64,000 nucleotides of DNA from Saprospiraceae bacterium (GCA_028284395.1 JANQRV010000415.1:1-64000), one strand, 5' to 3'. Positions 1 to 9,588 are shown, counted from the first letter of the stretch. Translations and numbers: made by a program. The notes: generated from the letters alone by a model not told the origin.

Positions 1-1325
1 TGCGCAAAAAGGTCAATGTAAAGGAAGCAATAGATGAGCCTGTACTCAAAGTGATGCACGATGAAGATTATGAAGTTTATGTTAATGGGACTTTACTCTT
101 TAAGCAAAGTGGTTGGAACCGAAAATACAAATACATCAAATTAGAAAAGGAGAAAGGTGCCCTTTTCAAAAAGGGAATGAATACTATAGCGGTGTCTTGT
201 CGTAATGAAAATGGCCGACAATTCATTGATGTAGGAATTGGTAAGGTAGGTACCTTCAAAGCGGACAAAACTATTGTATTGAATACTGTGCCGCAAAAGA
301 TGGCTTATGATAAAACAACACTGAGCGCCATGGCCGGGCAGAACTTAGAGATACTGCTGAACAATACGGATGAAATGCCGCATAACCTGGTTTTGATTGA
401 AGAGGGTAGTTTGGAAGATTTTGGAAAACTGGTGGACAAATTCTTGGAAAGCCCCAATGCTGCCGTCATGGAATACGTACCGAAGTCCAGATATGTACTG
501 GCTGCAACCGAAATGTTAGACCCGGGTGAAAAAGGTGTTATTCGACTAAAAGTTCCAGATAAGGCAGGTATTTACCCTTTCATCTGTACCTTTCCGGGGC
601 ACTGGCGGATGATGCAGGGGGTGTTAAAAGTGAGCCCACGAGGAAGTTATGTTTCTGAAGATCCGGCAGCTTACAAAATTGCAGCGATGGGTGGGGGAGG
701 ATCGCATGAGTTCCTGAAGTATTTTGGTGTGGTGGATGGCGGTGTGCTTAGTGAGGGAGGGGATGTGACCTTTAATTATACTGAAAGTTCCCTGCAACTG
801 GAAAAATGGCTGGTCAGTTCAGATCTTCTTGTGATTTCTAACAATAAACCCTTTGAAGAATCGACTCGTAAAGCCATTTTCAAACGTGTTAATGAAGGGA
901 TGCCCATGCTCATTTACCATCCGAGCACTTGGTATAATTGGAAAGATTGGCCAGAATACAATCAAGAACTCGTAGGTGGGGGATCAAGGTCTCATGAGAA
1001 ACTTCAAACCTTTGAAGTACGAGTAGTAAAGCCTGGTCATCCGATCATGCATGGTGTACCGAGGCAGTTTAAAATCTTTGATGAGCTCTACCGATGGGAA
1101 AAGGATGAGAATGGACCGGAAATCGAAGTGTTGGCAATCGGTAAAGGAATTGAATCGGGCGCAGAATTCCCCGTAGTTTGGACCGTAAAGCACGAGAAGG
1201 CCACCATCATATGTAACACGCTGGGGCATGATGATAAAGCTCATGGACTCGAAGCCTATCAGAGGATTCTCCGCAATAGTTTAGAGTGGATCCGGAGAAA
1301 TACAAAAAGTGAATTAACGCAATAA
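1..1325 (+). CDS. Azurin-like copper domain fused to ThuA-like domain (5' truncated)
   Basis: The frame is already open at base 3, so the N-terminus lies outside the window. The visible part begins with a beta-rich segment resembling a carbohydrate-binding jelly roll (to about nt 260). An azurin/plastocyanin-type domain follows (about nt 285-640): a His in the motif MPHNLV (codon at 381) and the block CTFPGHWRMM (Cys codon 585-587) give the Cys-x4-His-x3-Met arrangement of type 1 copper ligands. The rest, from about nt 670, resembles ThuA/glutamine-amidotransferase-like domains (MGGGGSHEF, later a LGHDDKAHG segment). Such combinations occur in Bacteroidota secreted proteins acting on sugars or as electron carriers. 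Function as a redox partner for a dehydrogenase domain in the missing part is inference. Confidence 0.8.
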   Translation, partial: RKKVNVKEAIDEPVLKVMHDEDYEVYVNGTLLFKQSGWNRKYKYIKLEKEKGALFKKGMNTIAVSCRNENGRQFIDVGIGKVGTFKADKTIVLNTVPQKMAYDKTTLSAMAGQNLEILLNNTDEMPHNLVLIEEGSLEDFGKLVDKFLESPNAAVMEYVPKSRYVLAATEMLDPGEKGVIRLKVPDKAGIYPFICTFPGHWRMMQGVLKVSPRGSYVSEDPAAYKIAAMGGGGSHEFLKYFGVVDGGVLSEGGDVTFNYTESSLQLEKWLVSSDLLVISNNKPFEESTRKAIFKRVNEGMPMLIYHPSTWYNWKDWPEYNQELVGGGSRSHEKLQTFEVRVVKPGHPIMHGVPRQFKIFDELYRWEKDENGPEIEVLAIGKGIESGAEFPVVWTVKHEKATIICNTLGHDDKAHGLEAYQRILRNSLEWIRRNTKSELTQ

Positions 1326-1345
1326 TGCCAATGGTATGTCCCTAT

Positions 1346-1384
1346 AAAAAAGATGGCGATTAGAATCCAATCTAATCGCCATCT
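1346..1384 (-). terminator. Intrinsic terminator of the T9SS-substrate gene
   Basis: A perfect 14-bp inverted repeat (1351-1364 with 1371-1384) has a 6-nt loop. On the minus strand it is followed by a T-run (complement of the A-run 1346-1352), so it is oriented to stop transcription of the leftward gene ending at 1402. It also lies 25 bp past the stop of the rightward gene and may serve both. Confidence 0.8.
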
Positions 1385-1401
1385 CTTGGTGGGTTCTGGT
1401 C

Positions 1402-4218
1402 TTAATTACCACGGGCCAAGAAGATCCAGCCTGATGGGTTTTTATCATCATCGGATAAGGGCTCAATACCATTCACCCCACGAGCAAAAACCTGGCAGGT
1501 ATAATAATAAGTGCCCTCTGCCAGATCCTGACCATTTAAATTCTTTCCATCCCAATTGATATTAGGGTCACTCGTTTCAAATACCAGTTGCCCCCATCGA
1601 TTGAAGACCTTAAAATTGACGTTATCGATGAAACAGAATGGATAGGGTTTGAAAATATCATTTTGGCCATCTCCATTCGGTGTAAAGGTATTTGGCAATT
1701 GATAAGATGGGCAGTTATCAACCCGGAAAATATTGCTGAATTCACTTTCATTTCCTGCAGTATCGATGGCAGTCACTGCATAAAATCCTGCAATGCCAGA
1801 CTCGGGTTGATGCTCAAAGGTAAGCGTGTTGGGACCTTCAATGCGAACAACAAAGGAAAGGTCACTGTCCTCAAAAGGAGCATAATAAATATTGTAACCA
1901 ATGACATCCTCAACATTTTCGCATAAATCACGGGGATGAACCCAATTCAGCGTATTGAAGAGATCGTTTTCGTCGGTACAATTGAGGTTTTGGTCACAGA
2001 TGTTTGTGACCGTTAATTCTGGCGGACAAGGTGGTACGTCGTCCATCGGCACCGCACAGTCTTCTTGAGAATTATTCAACAGTGGACTTGCAATTCCAGA
2101 AATGCCGTATGAACCGATACTGAGTACTTTGTAGCAGTATTCTACGCCGTTTTCAAGCCCCGTATCGGAATAGGATGGATCGAACACGGTTGCCAGCGAA
2201 TCAAAGTCTCCTTGGGCATTCTGTCTAAAGATAACGTATTGGAAGTTGTCCCATGGCACATTTTCAACCCAACTTAAATTATTGACTTGATCCGTTGGTT
2301 GGACAGATAGATAAACCGAGGACGCAATATTGGTTTCCCCCAACGGTGTCGTTTCATTGTCTACATAAAAGGCGACCTTATAAAAGTACATGTTGCCACT
2401 GGTATTCAATTCGGTATCGACAAAGCAAGTGTCATTAGCATTGGCAAAGGTCTCGCTTTCAAAAGATACACCAATCGGCGCTACCGGTACATCATTAATA
2501 TCTCCCCCAGCTGGAATTTCACCTCTCAACACTTCATAACGATATGGTCCGGGATTGATTACAGTATCTAGGTCTGCAGCCAAGGGTTTCGTCCAACAAA
2601 CCTGAATTTGACCATCGGTAGTACTCGTGCTCAAAACATCGACATGCGTAATTAGCGGAATGTCGCGACCAAGCTGTAGGCATACCTCTTCGCTTGCCAA
2701 ACTTTCTACCGTATTGTAGGTATATGACCCCCCCGGAGTGGTCAAGGCAAATTCGGCTAAAATCCGGTAACAGTAGGTACGACCTCTCTCTACGTCGGTG
2801 TCCTCAAAGACATATCTTCCATCCGACATATCGGTTATGACCACTGGTGTTATCTTAGTATACCCCTTGCCTTCGAGTCCAGGCATACAGGTATCGATTG
2901 GAAAGGCATTACTGCCGAATCGCCTCCAAACTGTGAACCCTCGGAAGTAATTGTCAGCTGCATTTTCGCAAACATAAGGTTTCTGCCAGGTAACGGTAAT
3001 CTTTTCTTTTTCGGCATTTGCTTGCACGTCAAGTGGAGGTGGTCCTACTACCTTGATTCGAACGGTTTTCAAAGTAGCGAGTCCGGTGGTATCTCCGAAT
3101 GAATTGTCCACCGCTCTGAAGACCACTGAATAAAACTGGTCGGCTATGTGTTCGCATGTCGTTTCCCATCTGAATAATTTTCCAACTGGATCGTCGAGAA
3201 ACCGATTATCGTCGGGTTCGAAAGTAGCAGGGTTGATCGGGACTTCAAAAGGACCACCTAGTGCTGTCAATCTCACCTTTTGATTGATGTCAAAAATAGG
3301 CGCTCCAGCCAGAACTTCAATTTCCACAACCTCGCCAGCGATGACGCAGATCTCATCTACGGAGGTCTCTACAGTAGGCGGTTCATTTTCACAATCATCG
3401 ACAATTAGAATCTGCATATCCCGAATAATTGTATCGATTGGTATGCCTTCTCGGTACTCTACTATTATAATCGCATAATTGTACTCGCCCGCTTTCTGTG
3501 GCGAATTCCAGACGATATCACCCGTGATCTCGTCAATGGTCATGTTGTTGTCTGGTCCCGCAGTACCACAACATTCAGATGGAAATTTATAATTGGGCAC
3601 CTCGATTCCAACATCTGACAATGGTACTATTTCATGGTAAGACAGACTATCGCCATCAGCATCATAGGCATTGGGGTTATGGGTAAATACCCGGCCCACA
3701 CAACCAATGTCGATTGGTGGTTGTAGCAATACGGGGGTATTGTTACAGCCTTGGAACTGTGGATTAGGGAAAGTGTAAGTCGTTTGTATGTGAAACTTAA
3801 TTTGCTCGGAATTAGGGAAATTAACATTTAGTATACCTCCATTACGGTTCGGGTCAGTCATAGAAATAGCAAAAGTTCCCCTAGCTGGATAAGTATGAAA
3901 GGCGATGTAAAAGTTTTTCTTGGTGTCATTTTCGAGAATTTCACCTTGGGGAGGGAAACCTGGACCATTCGCTCTTAACACCGATTCGCATTGTCCATCC
4001 CCCCAGCAAATGGTCAGAGAGTCGCGATCCGCAGGACGACTACTTGCTTTTGTATAAGTTACGATCGTTGCTTTTATCGTAAGACTTTCTGTACAATCTC
4101 CAACTTGCTCGATACTGATTTCACCCGCCCGGTTATGGGTTGCCCAAAGGTTGATGGTCATTACCAAACAGCCTAGGATGAGAAATAGGTTTCTCAAAAC
4201 TTTCAAATTTAGAAGCAT
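1402..4218 (-). CDS. T9SS type B sorting-domain protein (gliding-motility-associated C-terminal domain)
   Basis: A 938-residue secreted protein. The N-terminus is a signal peptide (hydrophobic LFLILGCLVMTINLWA) followed by the THNRAGEI opening common to large Bacteroidota surface proteins. The middle contains several fibronectin-III/PKD-like beta-sandwich segments, with many cysteines and acidic residues suggesting calcium or disulfide stabilisation. The last ~95 residues (LPNTFTPNGDGQNDIFKP, FNRWGQLVFET, NGQDLAEGTYYY) are the CHU_C/type B sorting domain that directs export by the type IX secretion system and surface attachment. It is probably an adhesin or structural surface protein; the ligand cannot be read from the sequence. 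It sits 80 bp downstream of the rmlD-like gene on the same strand. Confidence 0.9.
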   Translation of the reverse strand: MLLNLKVLRNLFLILGCLVMTINLWATHNRAGEISIEQVGDCTESLTIKATIVTYTKASSRPADRDSLTICWGDGQCESVLRANGPGFPPQGEILENDTKKNFYIAFHTYPARGTFAISMTDPNRNGGILNVNFPNSEQIKFHIQTTYTFPNPQFQGCNNTPVLLQPPIDIGCVGRVFTHNPNAYDADGDSLSYHEIVPLSDVGIEVPNYKFPSECCGTAGPDNNMTIDEITGDIVWNSPQKAGEYNYAIIIVEYREGIPIDTIIRDMQILIVDDCENEPPTVETSVDEICVIAGEVVEIEVLAGAPIFDINQKVRLTALGGPFEVPINPATFEPDDNRFLDDPVGKLFRWETTCEHIADQFYSVVFRAVDNSFGDTTGLATLKTVRIKVVGPPPLDVQANAEKEKITVTWQKPYVCENAADNYFRGFTVWRRFGSNAFPIDTCMPGLEGKGYTKITPVVITDMSDGRYVFEDTDVERGRTYCYRILAEFALTTPGGSYTYNTVESLASEEVCLQLGRDIPLITHVDVLSTSTTDGQIQVCWTKPLAADLDTVINPGPYRYEVLRGEIPAGGDINDVPVAPIGVSFESETFANANDTCFVDTELNTSGNMYFYKVAFYVDNETTPLGETNIASSVYLSVQPTDQVNNLSWVENVPWDNFQYVIFRQNAQGDFDSLATVFDPSYSDTGLENGVEYCYKVLSIGSYGISGIASPLLNNSQEDCAVPMDDVPPCPPELTVTNICDQNLNCTDENDLFNTLNWVHPRDLCENVEDVIGYNIYYAPFEDSDLSFVVRIEGPNTLTFEHQPESGIAGFYAVTAIDTAGNESEFSNIFRVDNCPSYQLPNTFTPNGDGQNDIFKPYPFCFIDNVNFKVFNRWGQLVFETSDPNINWDGKNLNGQDLAEGTYYYTCQVFARGVNGIEPLSDDDKNPSGWIFLARGN

Positions 4219-4298
4219 AATTGGGTTTTTAGCTATTCTGTTTGTGCTAAACTGTCATAGCCTACAAATTACAAATAAATCAATAACCGTTTTGTAAG

Positions 4299-5165
4299 TT
4301 ATTTTGCCAAAAGGGCCAAACACTCCTTTAAACTATCTTTCCAGTACGGGATGTCTAGGCCGAATGTGTTTTTGATCTTATTCTTATTTAAAACACTGTA
4401 AGGGGGCCTTGGAGCCGGCAACGGATATTCCGAAGTGGTTATCGGAGTGACCCGGCAAGCAATATTTTGAAGTTCGAAAATGCTTTTAGCAAAATCATAC
4501 CAACTGGTTACCCCTTCATTGCTATAATGATAAATTCCTCCTGGTATCTTGGTATCTCCGTATTGATTTAGGATACGAAGGGCTGTTTGGGCTAGATCAA
4601 AAGCATACGTCGGAGTGCCGACTTGATCGAAGACAATTCCTAATTTTTTCCGGTCGTAGCCCAATTTCAACATGGTCTTGACAAAGTTTTTTCCAAAAGA
4701 TGAATAGACCCAGGATGTACGGATAACAAGCGTTTCAGAATGAATGTTCAATGCTTCCTTTTCCCCAGCGAGTTTTGTTTTGGCGTAGACACTTTTTGGC
4801 TCAGTAGGGTCGGTTTCAATAAAGGGGCGATTCTGTCGGGTGTGGTAGACATAATCGGTGGAGAAATGGATCAGGTTGGTTTGGTGGGCAGCACAAGCCG
4901 CCGCCAAATGACGTACTCCATGGATGTTTACCGCCGCTGCTTGGTCAGCTTCTGTTTCGGCTCGATCTACTGCTGTATAGGCAGCGCAATTGATACAGTC
5001 GGTAAATGGAGCACTTTCGAAGAAATGCTCCACCGCTCGCTCATCTGTAATGTCTAAATGAGAACGGCTCGTCAAATGTAACTGCAGATCGGGAAATGCA
5101 TGTTGCAGGCATTGCAACTCCCGACCAACTTGGCCATCGGCTCCTGTAACGAGTATTCTCCTCAT
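4299..5165 (-). CDS. rfbD: dTDP-4-dehydrorhamnose reductase (RmlD)
   Basis: A 288-residue short-chain dehydrogenase of normal length for RmlD. It starts with the NAD(P)-binding motif GADGQVGRELQ, has the NCAAYTAVDRAE segment typical of RmlD (sequence around residue 60), the catalytic YAKTKLAGE (Tyr-x3-Lys) and a C-terminal PRPPYSVLNKNKI block. It would reduce dTDP-4-keto-L-rhamnose to dTDP-L-rhamnose for surface polysaccharide synthesis. RmlA, RmlB and RmlC are not in the window, so the rest of the pathway must be elsewhere. It is co-directional with the OmpA-family gene 53 bp upstream. Confidence 0.88.
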   Translation of the reverse strand: MRRILVTGADGQVGRELQCLQHAFPDLQLHLTSRSHLDITDERAVEHFFESAPFTDCINCAAYTAVDRAETEADQAAAVNIHGVRHLAAACAAHQTNLIHFSTDYVYHTRQNRPFIETDPTEPKSVYAKTKLAGEKEALNIHSETLVIRTSWVYSSFGKNFVKTMLKLGYDRKKLGIVFDQVGTPTYAFDLAQTALRILNQYGDTKIPGGIYHYSNEGVTSWYDFAKSIFELQNIACRVTPITTSEYPLPAPRPPYSVLNKNKIKNTFGLDIPYWKDSLKECLALLAK

Positions 5166-5218
5166 AGCATAAATTGTGTTATTATTATTCGAAAGAAGGG
5201 GCCAACACTTAGTGTTAC

Positions 5219-7261
5219 CTATTCCTCCGTATAGATTTTTATGTCTACTTTCCTATTGAGGTCTTTGGGTTTGTCGTCTCGGATCTCTCCTCTTCCTTCC
5301 AGGTAGATCTGATCGACTTCGAGGTCTTTTTTCTCCATAAGAAACAGGGCCAGCCGTTTGGCCCTTTCTTCTGACAATTTTAGATTATAAGTATCGGGGC
5401 CGATATCATCGGCATAACCGATGATTTCGACTCGAGTAATATTTTTGGCCTCCAACTCGCTGATGAAGTCGCTAATTTTGCCGGATTCATTTGGCTTCAA
5501 TTCGTAGCTGTCAAATTTAAAATAGACCGTGTGGCTGTATTGCTCTGTTTTGGTCCTTTCGGTTCTAATGATGGTCTCCTTATCTTTTTCTTCTTTAACC
5601 TTCTCTTTTTTCTCTTCTATTACGGTTGTATCTCCACTTTCGTATTCTACTAGTGAATAAATTGGGTTAATTAGTAAGTCAACATTATAAAAGCCTTTAT
5701 TGTCCCATTCTGGAATGGCAAACACGTTTTCATAATGATCGTAATTTGCTAAGTCCAGTGTTACGTCAAGCGTAGAATTCGCTGGCAGGCAAAGGAAGAA
5801 GCGACCATTTTTGTCGGTGCGAATCGAATCGAGGCCTTTGACTCCAATAGTGGCTTCGACCGTTATTTCATATACCGAGTCTCTGACATAACCTTCCACA
5901 AAGGTAATGGGATCGCTAAAAAGTTGTTCGTCCAACTCGAATTTGTAGATGTCAAGATCTACTCCCAAACCGCCATTGGGGCGATCAGAGGCAAAATAAC
6001 CAGTTTTGCCATCGGCGCACAGAAAGAAGCCACTTTCATTGTGAGGTGAATTTAGCGGTTGGCCTACGTTGATTGGGTGACTCCAATCGCCGGTTTCTTC
6101 ATCTAACCAACTCATGAAAATATCACTGCCGCCAAACCCTACATGACTAGATGAAAAATAGAGGGTTTTACCGTCATTGGTCAGAAATGGAGCTTCTTCT
6201 GCTCCCGGTGTGTTAATGTGTGGACCTAATTTGACGGGGCTTCCCCAACTTCCATCAGGTTGTTTGGTGCTGTACCAGATATCCGAATTGTCTTTGTTGG
6301 CGTTACCGCGATTGCTCGCAAAAAAAAGCTGACTTCCATCGCAACTCACACTGACCTGAGATTCCCAATTGGCAGAGTTGACGGGGCGCCCCAAGCTTTG
6401 GATTTCGGAAATTTCGCCATCTTCAATGACTCCTTCCCATATGTCACAGATGCCAAGCAATCCTTCTTTCTCACAAATTGTAAAGAACATCTTTTTACCG
6501 TCTCTTACCATGGTGAATCGACCTTCCTGTGCGGGTGTGTTGAAAAACTTAAAAGGAGAGCGGTTGCGCCAGCGGCCGCTATTACTAGCCGTGCTGTAGA
6601 ACAAATTCTCATCTTCTCTGCTGTTTTTACGATGGGTAAAGAACAACATCTTTTGGTCATTTGATACAAAGGGGAAGTACTCATCTCCAACCGTATTTAC
6701 GGTAGAGCCCAGATTAGTGATATTGGTGATTTTGCCGAAGTTGAGAGAATCTAAAGATACTTGACAGGCACGCAAATTGTGCGATATTTTCTCGAGGTAC
6801 TCTTTCTCCCTTTCAATTTCCCTTTCTCCGTGAAGGCCGAAATCTTCGAGCTCTTCTTTCTGCAGATCTTGAAATTTTCGAAAGTAGACCAATGCCTTTT
6901 TAAACATTCCTGCCTTGTAATAAGTATCGCCTAATTCATAGTAGAGAGCTCTCGAAAGCATCGAGTCGGATTCTACGATGATTTCATAATGGAGCATAGC
7001 GTTGTCGAAGTCATTTAGCAGTGAGTAACTGATTCCCAAACCTCTGTGAGCAGCCGATAAGCCAGGTTGTACCTTGAGGCACCGATTGAATGAACGCAGT
7101 GCTTTTCTATAGTCCTTCTCCAGTAAATATTGTTCGCCATTGCGATAGTATTCTACAGCTTCAGGAAGCATTGCCTCCTGCATAGGTAGGATTTGAGCTA
7201 ATAGGCTGTTGTAGCAGACTAAAGAGGCAAAAAGTGAGAAAATTGTAATGGTACGGTACAT
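5219..7261 (-). CDS. OmpA-family outer-membrane protein with TPR and PD40 repeats
   Basis: An outer-membrane/periplasmic protein of 680 residues. The start at 7261 is preferred over an upstream in-frame ATG at 7312 because it places a clean signal peptide (MYRTITIFSLFASLVCYNSL) at the N-terminus. In order: TPR repeats (about residues 35-150), a WD40-like PD40 beta-propeller (about 190-440, with repeated LFFASNR/LYFSSSH-type strands), a CarboxypepD_reg-like beta-sandwich (about 455-540), a charged Glu/Lys linker, and an OmpA C-terminal peptidoglycan-binding domain (IIGYADDIG and LSEERAKRL). This architecture is shared with PorE-like proteins that link T9SS machinery to peptidoglycan and with many Bacteroidota homologues. 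A role in T9SS or gliding is inference. Confidence 0.88.
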   Translation of the reverse strand: MYRTITIFSLFASLVCYNSLLAQILPMQEAMLPEAVEYYRNGEQYLLEKDYRKALRSFNRCLKVQPGLSAAHRGLGISYSLLNDFDNAMLHYEIIVESDSMLSRALYYELGDTYYKAGMFKKALVYFRKFQDLQKEELEDFGLHGEREIEREKEYLEKISHNLRACQVSLDSLNFGKITNITNLGSTVNTVGDEYFPFVSNDQKMLFFTHRKNSREDENLFYSTASNSGRWRNRSPFKFFNTPAQEGRFTMVRDGKKMFFTICEKEGLLGICDIWEGVIEDGEISEIQSLGRPVNSANWESQVSVSCDGSQLFFASNRGNANKDNSDIWYSTKQPDGSWGSPVKLGPHINTPGAEEAPFLTNDGKTLYFSSSHVGFGGSDIFMSWLDEETGDWSHPINVGQPLNSPHNESGFFLCADGKTGYFASDRPNGGLGVDLDIYKFELDEQLFSDPITFVEGYVRDSVYEITVEATIGVKGLDSIRTDKNGRFFLCLPANSTLDVTLDLANYDHYENVFAIPEWDNKGFYNVDLLINPIYSLVEYESGDTTVIEEKKEKVKEEKDKETIIRTERTKTEQYSHTVYFKFDSYELKPNESGKISDFISELEAKNITRVEIIGYADDIGPDTYNLKLSEERAKRLALFLMEKKDLEVDQIYLEGRGEIRDDKPKDLNRKVDIKIYTEE

Positions 7262-7699
7262 AAATGGGTGTTTTATTGAATTAGGAGGTAATTTGCTGAA
7301 AAAAATCCACATAATAAAAATAAGTATATCTGCTAAAAATCAATATAATCGGATGAATTTAGCTTTGAATTTGCTCTCTTATGTATCTGGAATTCAGTTT
7401 TTTAAATTGAGTAAATAGTTCATTGATCTGGATATTGGAGTTCCGTGTTTTGTGTATTTCGCCTACGACCGTATTGATAAAGCCCATATATTTGTTATGT
7501 AATTAAGAGAGAGGTTATGTACATGCTCATGCAAATTAGGTGAATAGGAATTCCAAATTTTTGATTACATAAAATCGCGATTTTATTTTCTCTTATTTTG
7601 ATTCTAACCCGTTGAAATCAACATCTGCTGATAGATCATTCTCTTTAGATGTTTAACGGGATTTTAATAAAAATTCATTCACGCGAAGTTTCGACAAAG
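7262..7699. other. AT-rich intergenic region with a long inverted repeat
   Basis: No convincing coding frame is present. The clearest feature is a two-part inverted repeat: CCCGTT (7608-7613) pairs with AACGGG (7655-7660) and AACATCT (7620-7626) with AGATGTT (7647-7653), enclosing a loop of about 20 nt, then a short T-containing tract. It may be a terminator-like or regulatory structure. It lies immediately upstream of the small-RNA candidate at 7714. Confidence 0.4.
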
Positions 7700-7707
7700 T
7701 AACTTTG
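7700..7707 (+). promoter_or_regulatory. Bacteroidota -7 element (TAACTTTG) of a small-RNA candidate
   Basis: TAACTTTG matches the TAnnTTTG -7 consensus of the Bacteroidota housekeeping sigma factor. No good TTTG -33 box is seen 19-21 nt upstream, so the promoter call is weaker than others in this window. Transcription would begin near 7712-7715. Confidence 0.35.
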
Positions 7708-7711
7708 GAAT

Positions 7712-7864
7712 CAAAGATATCATTGTGCTCTTGTAAAGAAGACGACCTAACTATTTAACAAACAAGACGCATAGGCAGCTTTGCCTGCCGCTAAGAAAAA
7801 GTGAGATAGTTGTGAAATTTCCCTGATGTGAATCGGGTGGCAGTTTACTGTCACCCAATTTTTT
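7712..7864 (+). ncRNA. Candidate small RNA, about 150 nt
   Basis: A plus-strand interval with a -7 promoter element and an intrinsic terminator but no open reading frame. The terminator is a 9-bp stem (7835-7843 with 7848-7856, one G-U pair) followed by AATTTTTT (7857-7864); no plus-strand gene upstream could otherwise use it. Inside, nested complementary segments can fold: ATATCA (7717-7722) with TGATGT (7824-7829), AACTAT (7749-7754) with ATAGTT (7806-7811), and GGCAG with CTGCC (7774-7788). Its 3' end overlaps the stop codon of the leftward amidohydrolase gene. No known RNA family was recognised. Confidence 0.4.
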
Positions 7865-9425
7865 ATTCCTTCCTCAATACTTTTCCGAATCTTTTTCCTT
7901 TTAGTTGACCATTCGACATGGCAATACCGCCATTGACAATGATCCAGTCAAAGCCACTGGCCAGGGCGTGGGGCTCTATATAATTGGCGTTGGCCTGTAT
8001 TTGAGAAGGGTCAAAAATCAATAGATCTGCCATGTAGCCTGGCTCGATGCTACCCCGGTCTTTTAGGCCCAGTGTTGCTGCGGGCAAGCTGGTCATCTTA
8101 TGGACGGCCCGTTCCAAACTGAGCAGTTTCTTACGGTTCACATGATCCTGTATGATCTTTGCAAAACTTCCATAACCTCTAGGGTGGTACATAGTCGGAC
8201 TTCCATCGGAGCAGACCATGACCTTGGGGTCTAGGAATAAAGCATCCTGTACATCCTCATTCATAACAAAATATGCACCCGAAGCTCCAGTCGGACCAAT
8301 ATTTGCGACCACTTCCTCAAAAGGAAGGCCTTTTTCTTCACTAATTTGTGCCAGGGTTCTACCTTTGTAAGGAGCAGTTCCAAAAAGTGTGGCTTCCGGA
8401 CCGTTTCTGGCAATCACTTTATTTCTCAAAAAATCCAGTAACTCTTTTTTTCTCTTTTGGTAAACCGAGGCATAATTATTGGGCGGTTTAGCCCATTCCG
8501 GAAAAAGGATGCCGATACCGGTAAAACTGGCATTGTATGGATATATATCCGCGGTAATGCGATGTGAAATGTTTTCGGAACGAAGTAATTGAAGAATCTC
8601 TTGTGCTCGTTCAGAATTTTTACCGTAAACAATTTTGAGATGAGAAACATGAATATTGCAGAACGCCCCTTGACGAATTAGTTCTTCTAATGCACTTTGA
8701 ATCTCATTGTCATCTTCATTCCTTATGTGGCTCATGATCATTCCGTCGTATTGACCTACCGTCTGGGCTAGTGAAAGCAGTTCTGCATCTTCCGCATAAA
8801 CGCCTGGTGTATATTCTAATCCTGTAGTCATGCCAAAGGCCCCTGCTTCCAGAGCCGACTCCAGTAAGGTTTTCATATAATTTAGTGCATCTGTGCTTGG
8901 AACCCGTTGGTAACCTACGCCGCTTAACTTTCTCAGAGTTCCGTGACCTACGAAAGGGATGATGTTGACGGCCGGCTCATGCTCTTCGACCTGCTGCATC
9001 CAGATGCTTAGATCTCTGTAATTGGGGCTTGAACCATCCTGTCCTAGACAGATTGAGGTGACGCCCATGCTAAGGAAATTTCTAAAGTTGGGTGTTTTTA
9101 GCGGGTTGCCATGAGCATGAGTGTCGATAAAGCCAGGAGTAACTACCTTCTTATTTGCATCGATTTCTAGTTCGGCTTCAAAAAGTGAAGTGTCGACCTT
9201 ACCCACAAATTGAATGGTGGTCCCCTTTACCAATATATCCGCTATAAACCCAGGGCTGTCAAGACCGGATATGATGGTACCATCCTTGATCCAGATGTCG
9301 AATTGACTACCGGCAGATTCGACAAAAGTGCGGAATGCCTTATTGTCTTCCTGGTTCAGCACAGGTGTGCAGTTGCTTAAGCTAATCAGAACAACAGATA
9401 AGAGAGCAAAAAAATTAGCATTCAT
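7863..9425 (-). CDS. D-aminoacylase-like amidohydrolase lipoprotein
   Basis: A 520-residue metal-dependent amidohydrolase of the N-acyl-D-amino-acid deacylase group. A lipoprotein signal ends in the lipobox LSNC (Cys19), so it is probably anchored in the envelope. The first metal-binding motif THAH (His103, His105) follows VVTPGFID. Further conserved blocks are MTTGLEYTPG, SHIRNEDD, VSHLK, CSDGSP (late metal-binding Asp) and HPRGYGSF, and the C-terminal GLKDRGSIEPGYMADLLIFD is the usual end of the composite beta-sandwich. It would hydrolyse N-acyl-D-amino acids or similar amides. The exact substrate is not determined. Confidence 0.87.
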   Translation of the reverse strand: MNANFFALLSVVLISLSNCTPVLNQEDNKAFRTFVESAGSQFDIWIKDGTIISGLDSPGFIADILVKGTTIQFVGKVDTSLFEAELEIDANKKVVTPGFIDTHAHGNPLKTPNFRNFLSMGVTSICLGQDGSSPNYRDLSIWMQQVEEHEPAVNIIPFVGHGTLRKLSGVGYQRVPSTDALNYMKTLLESALEAGAFGMTTGLEYTPGVYAEDAELLSLAQTVGQYDGMIMSHIRNEDDNEIQSALEELIRQGAFCNIHVSHLKIVYGKNSERAQEILQLLRSENISHRITADIYPYNASFTGIGILFPEWAKPPNNYASVYQKRKKELLDFLRNKVIARNGPEATLFGTAPYKGRTLAQISEEKGLPFEEVVANIGPTGASGAYFVMNEDVQDALFLDPKVMVCSDGSPTMYHPRGYGSFAKIIQDHVNRKKLLSLERAVHKMTSLPAATLGLKDRGSIEPGYMADLLIFDPSQIQANANYIEPHALASGFDWIIVNGGIAMSNGQLKGKRFGKVLRKE

Positions 9426-9588
9426 AATGATCTATTTGAATCACTCAAATTAAACATCTGAAACCAATAAACTAGCATCATGGGGTGATTGTTCGACAAA
9501 TATCCGTCATCAGGTTTTGGATGTCTTTTGGAATCATTACATTAATGGAGTCGTAACATTTCATTATTGTCCCATACAAGATTAACAC

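Noticed and set aside
1588-1926. Plus-strand frame of 112 codons within the T9SS substrate gene
   Set aside because: A frame shadow of the 938-codon minus-strand gene, whose protein has clear sorting and signal sequences.
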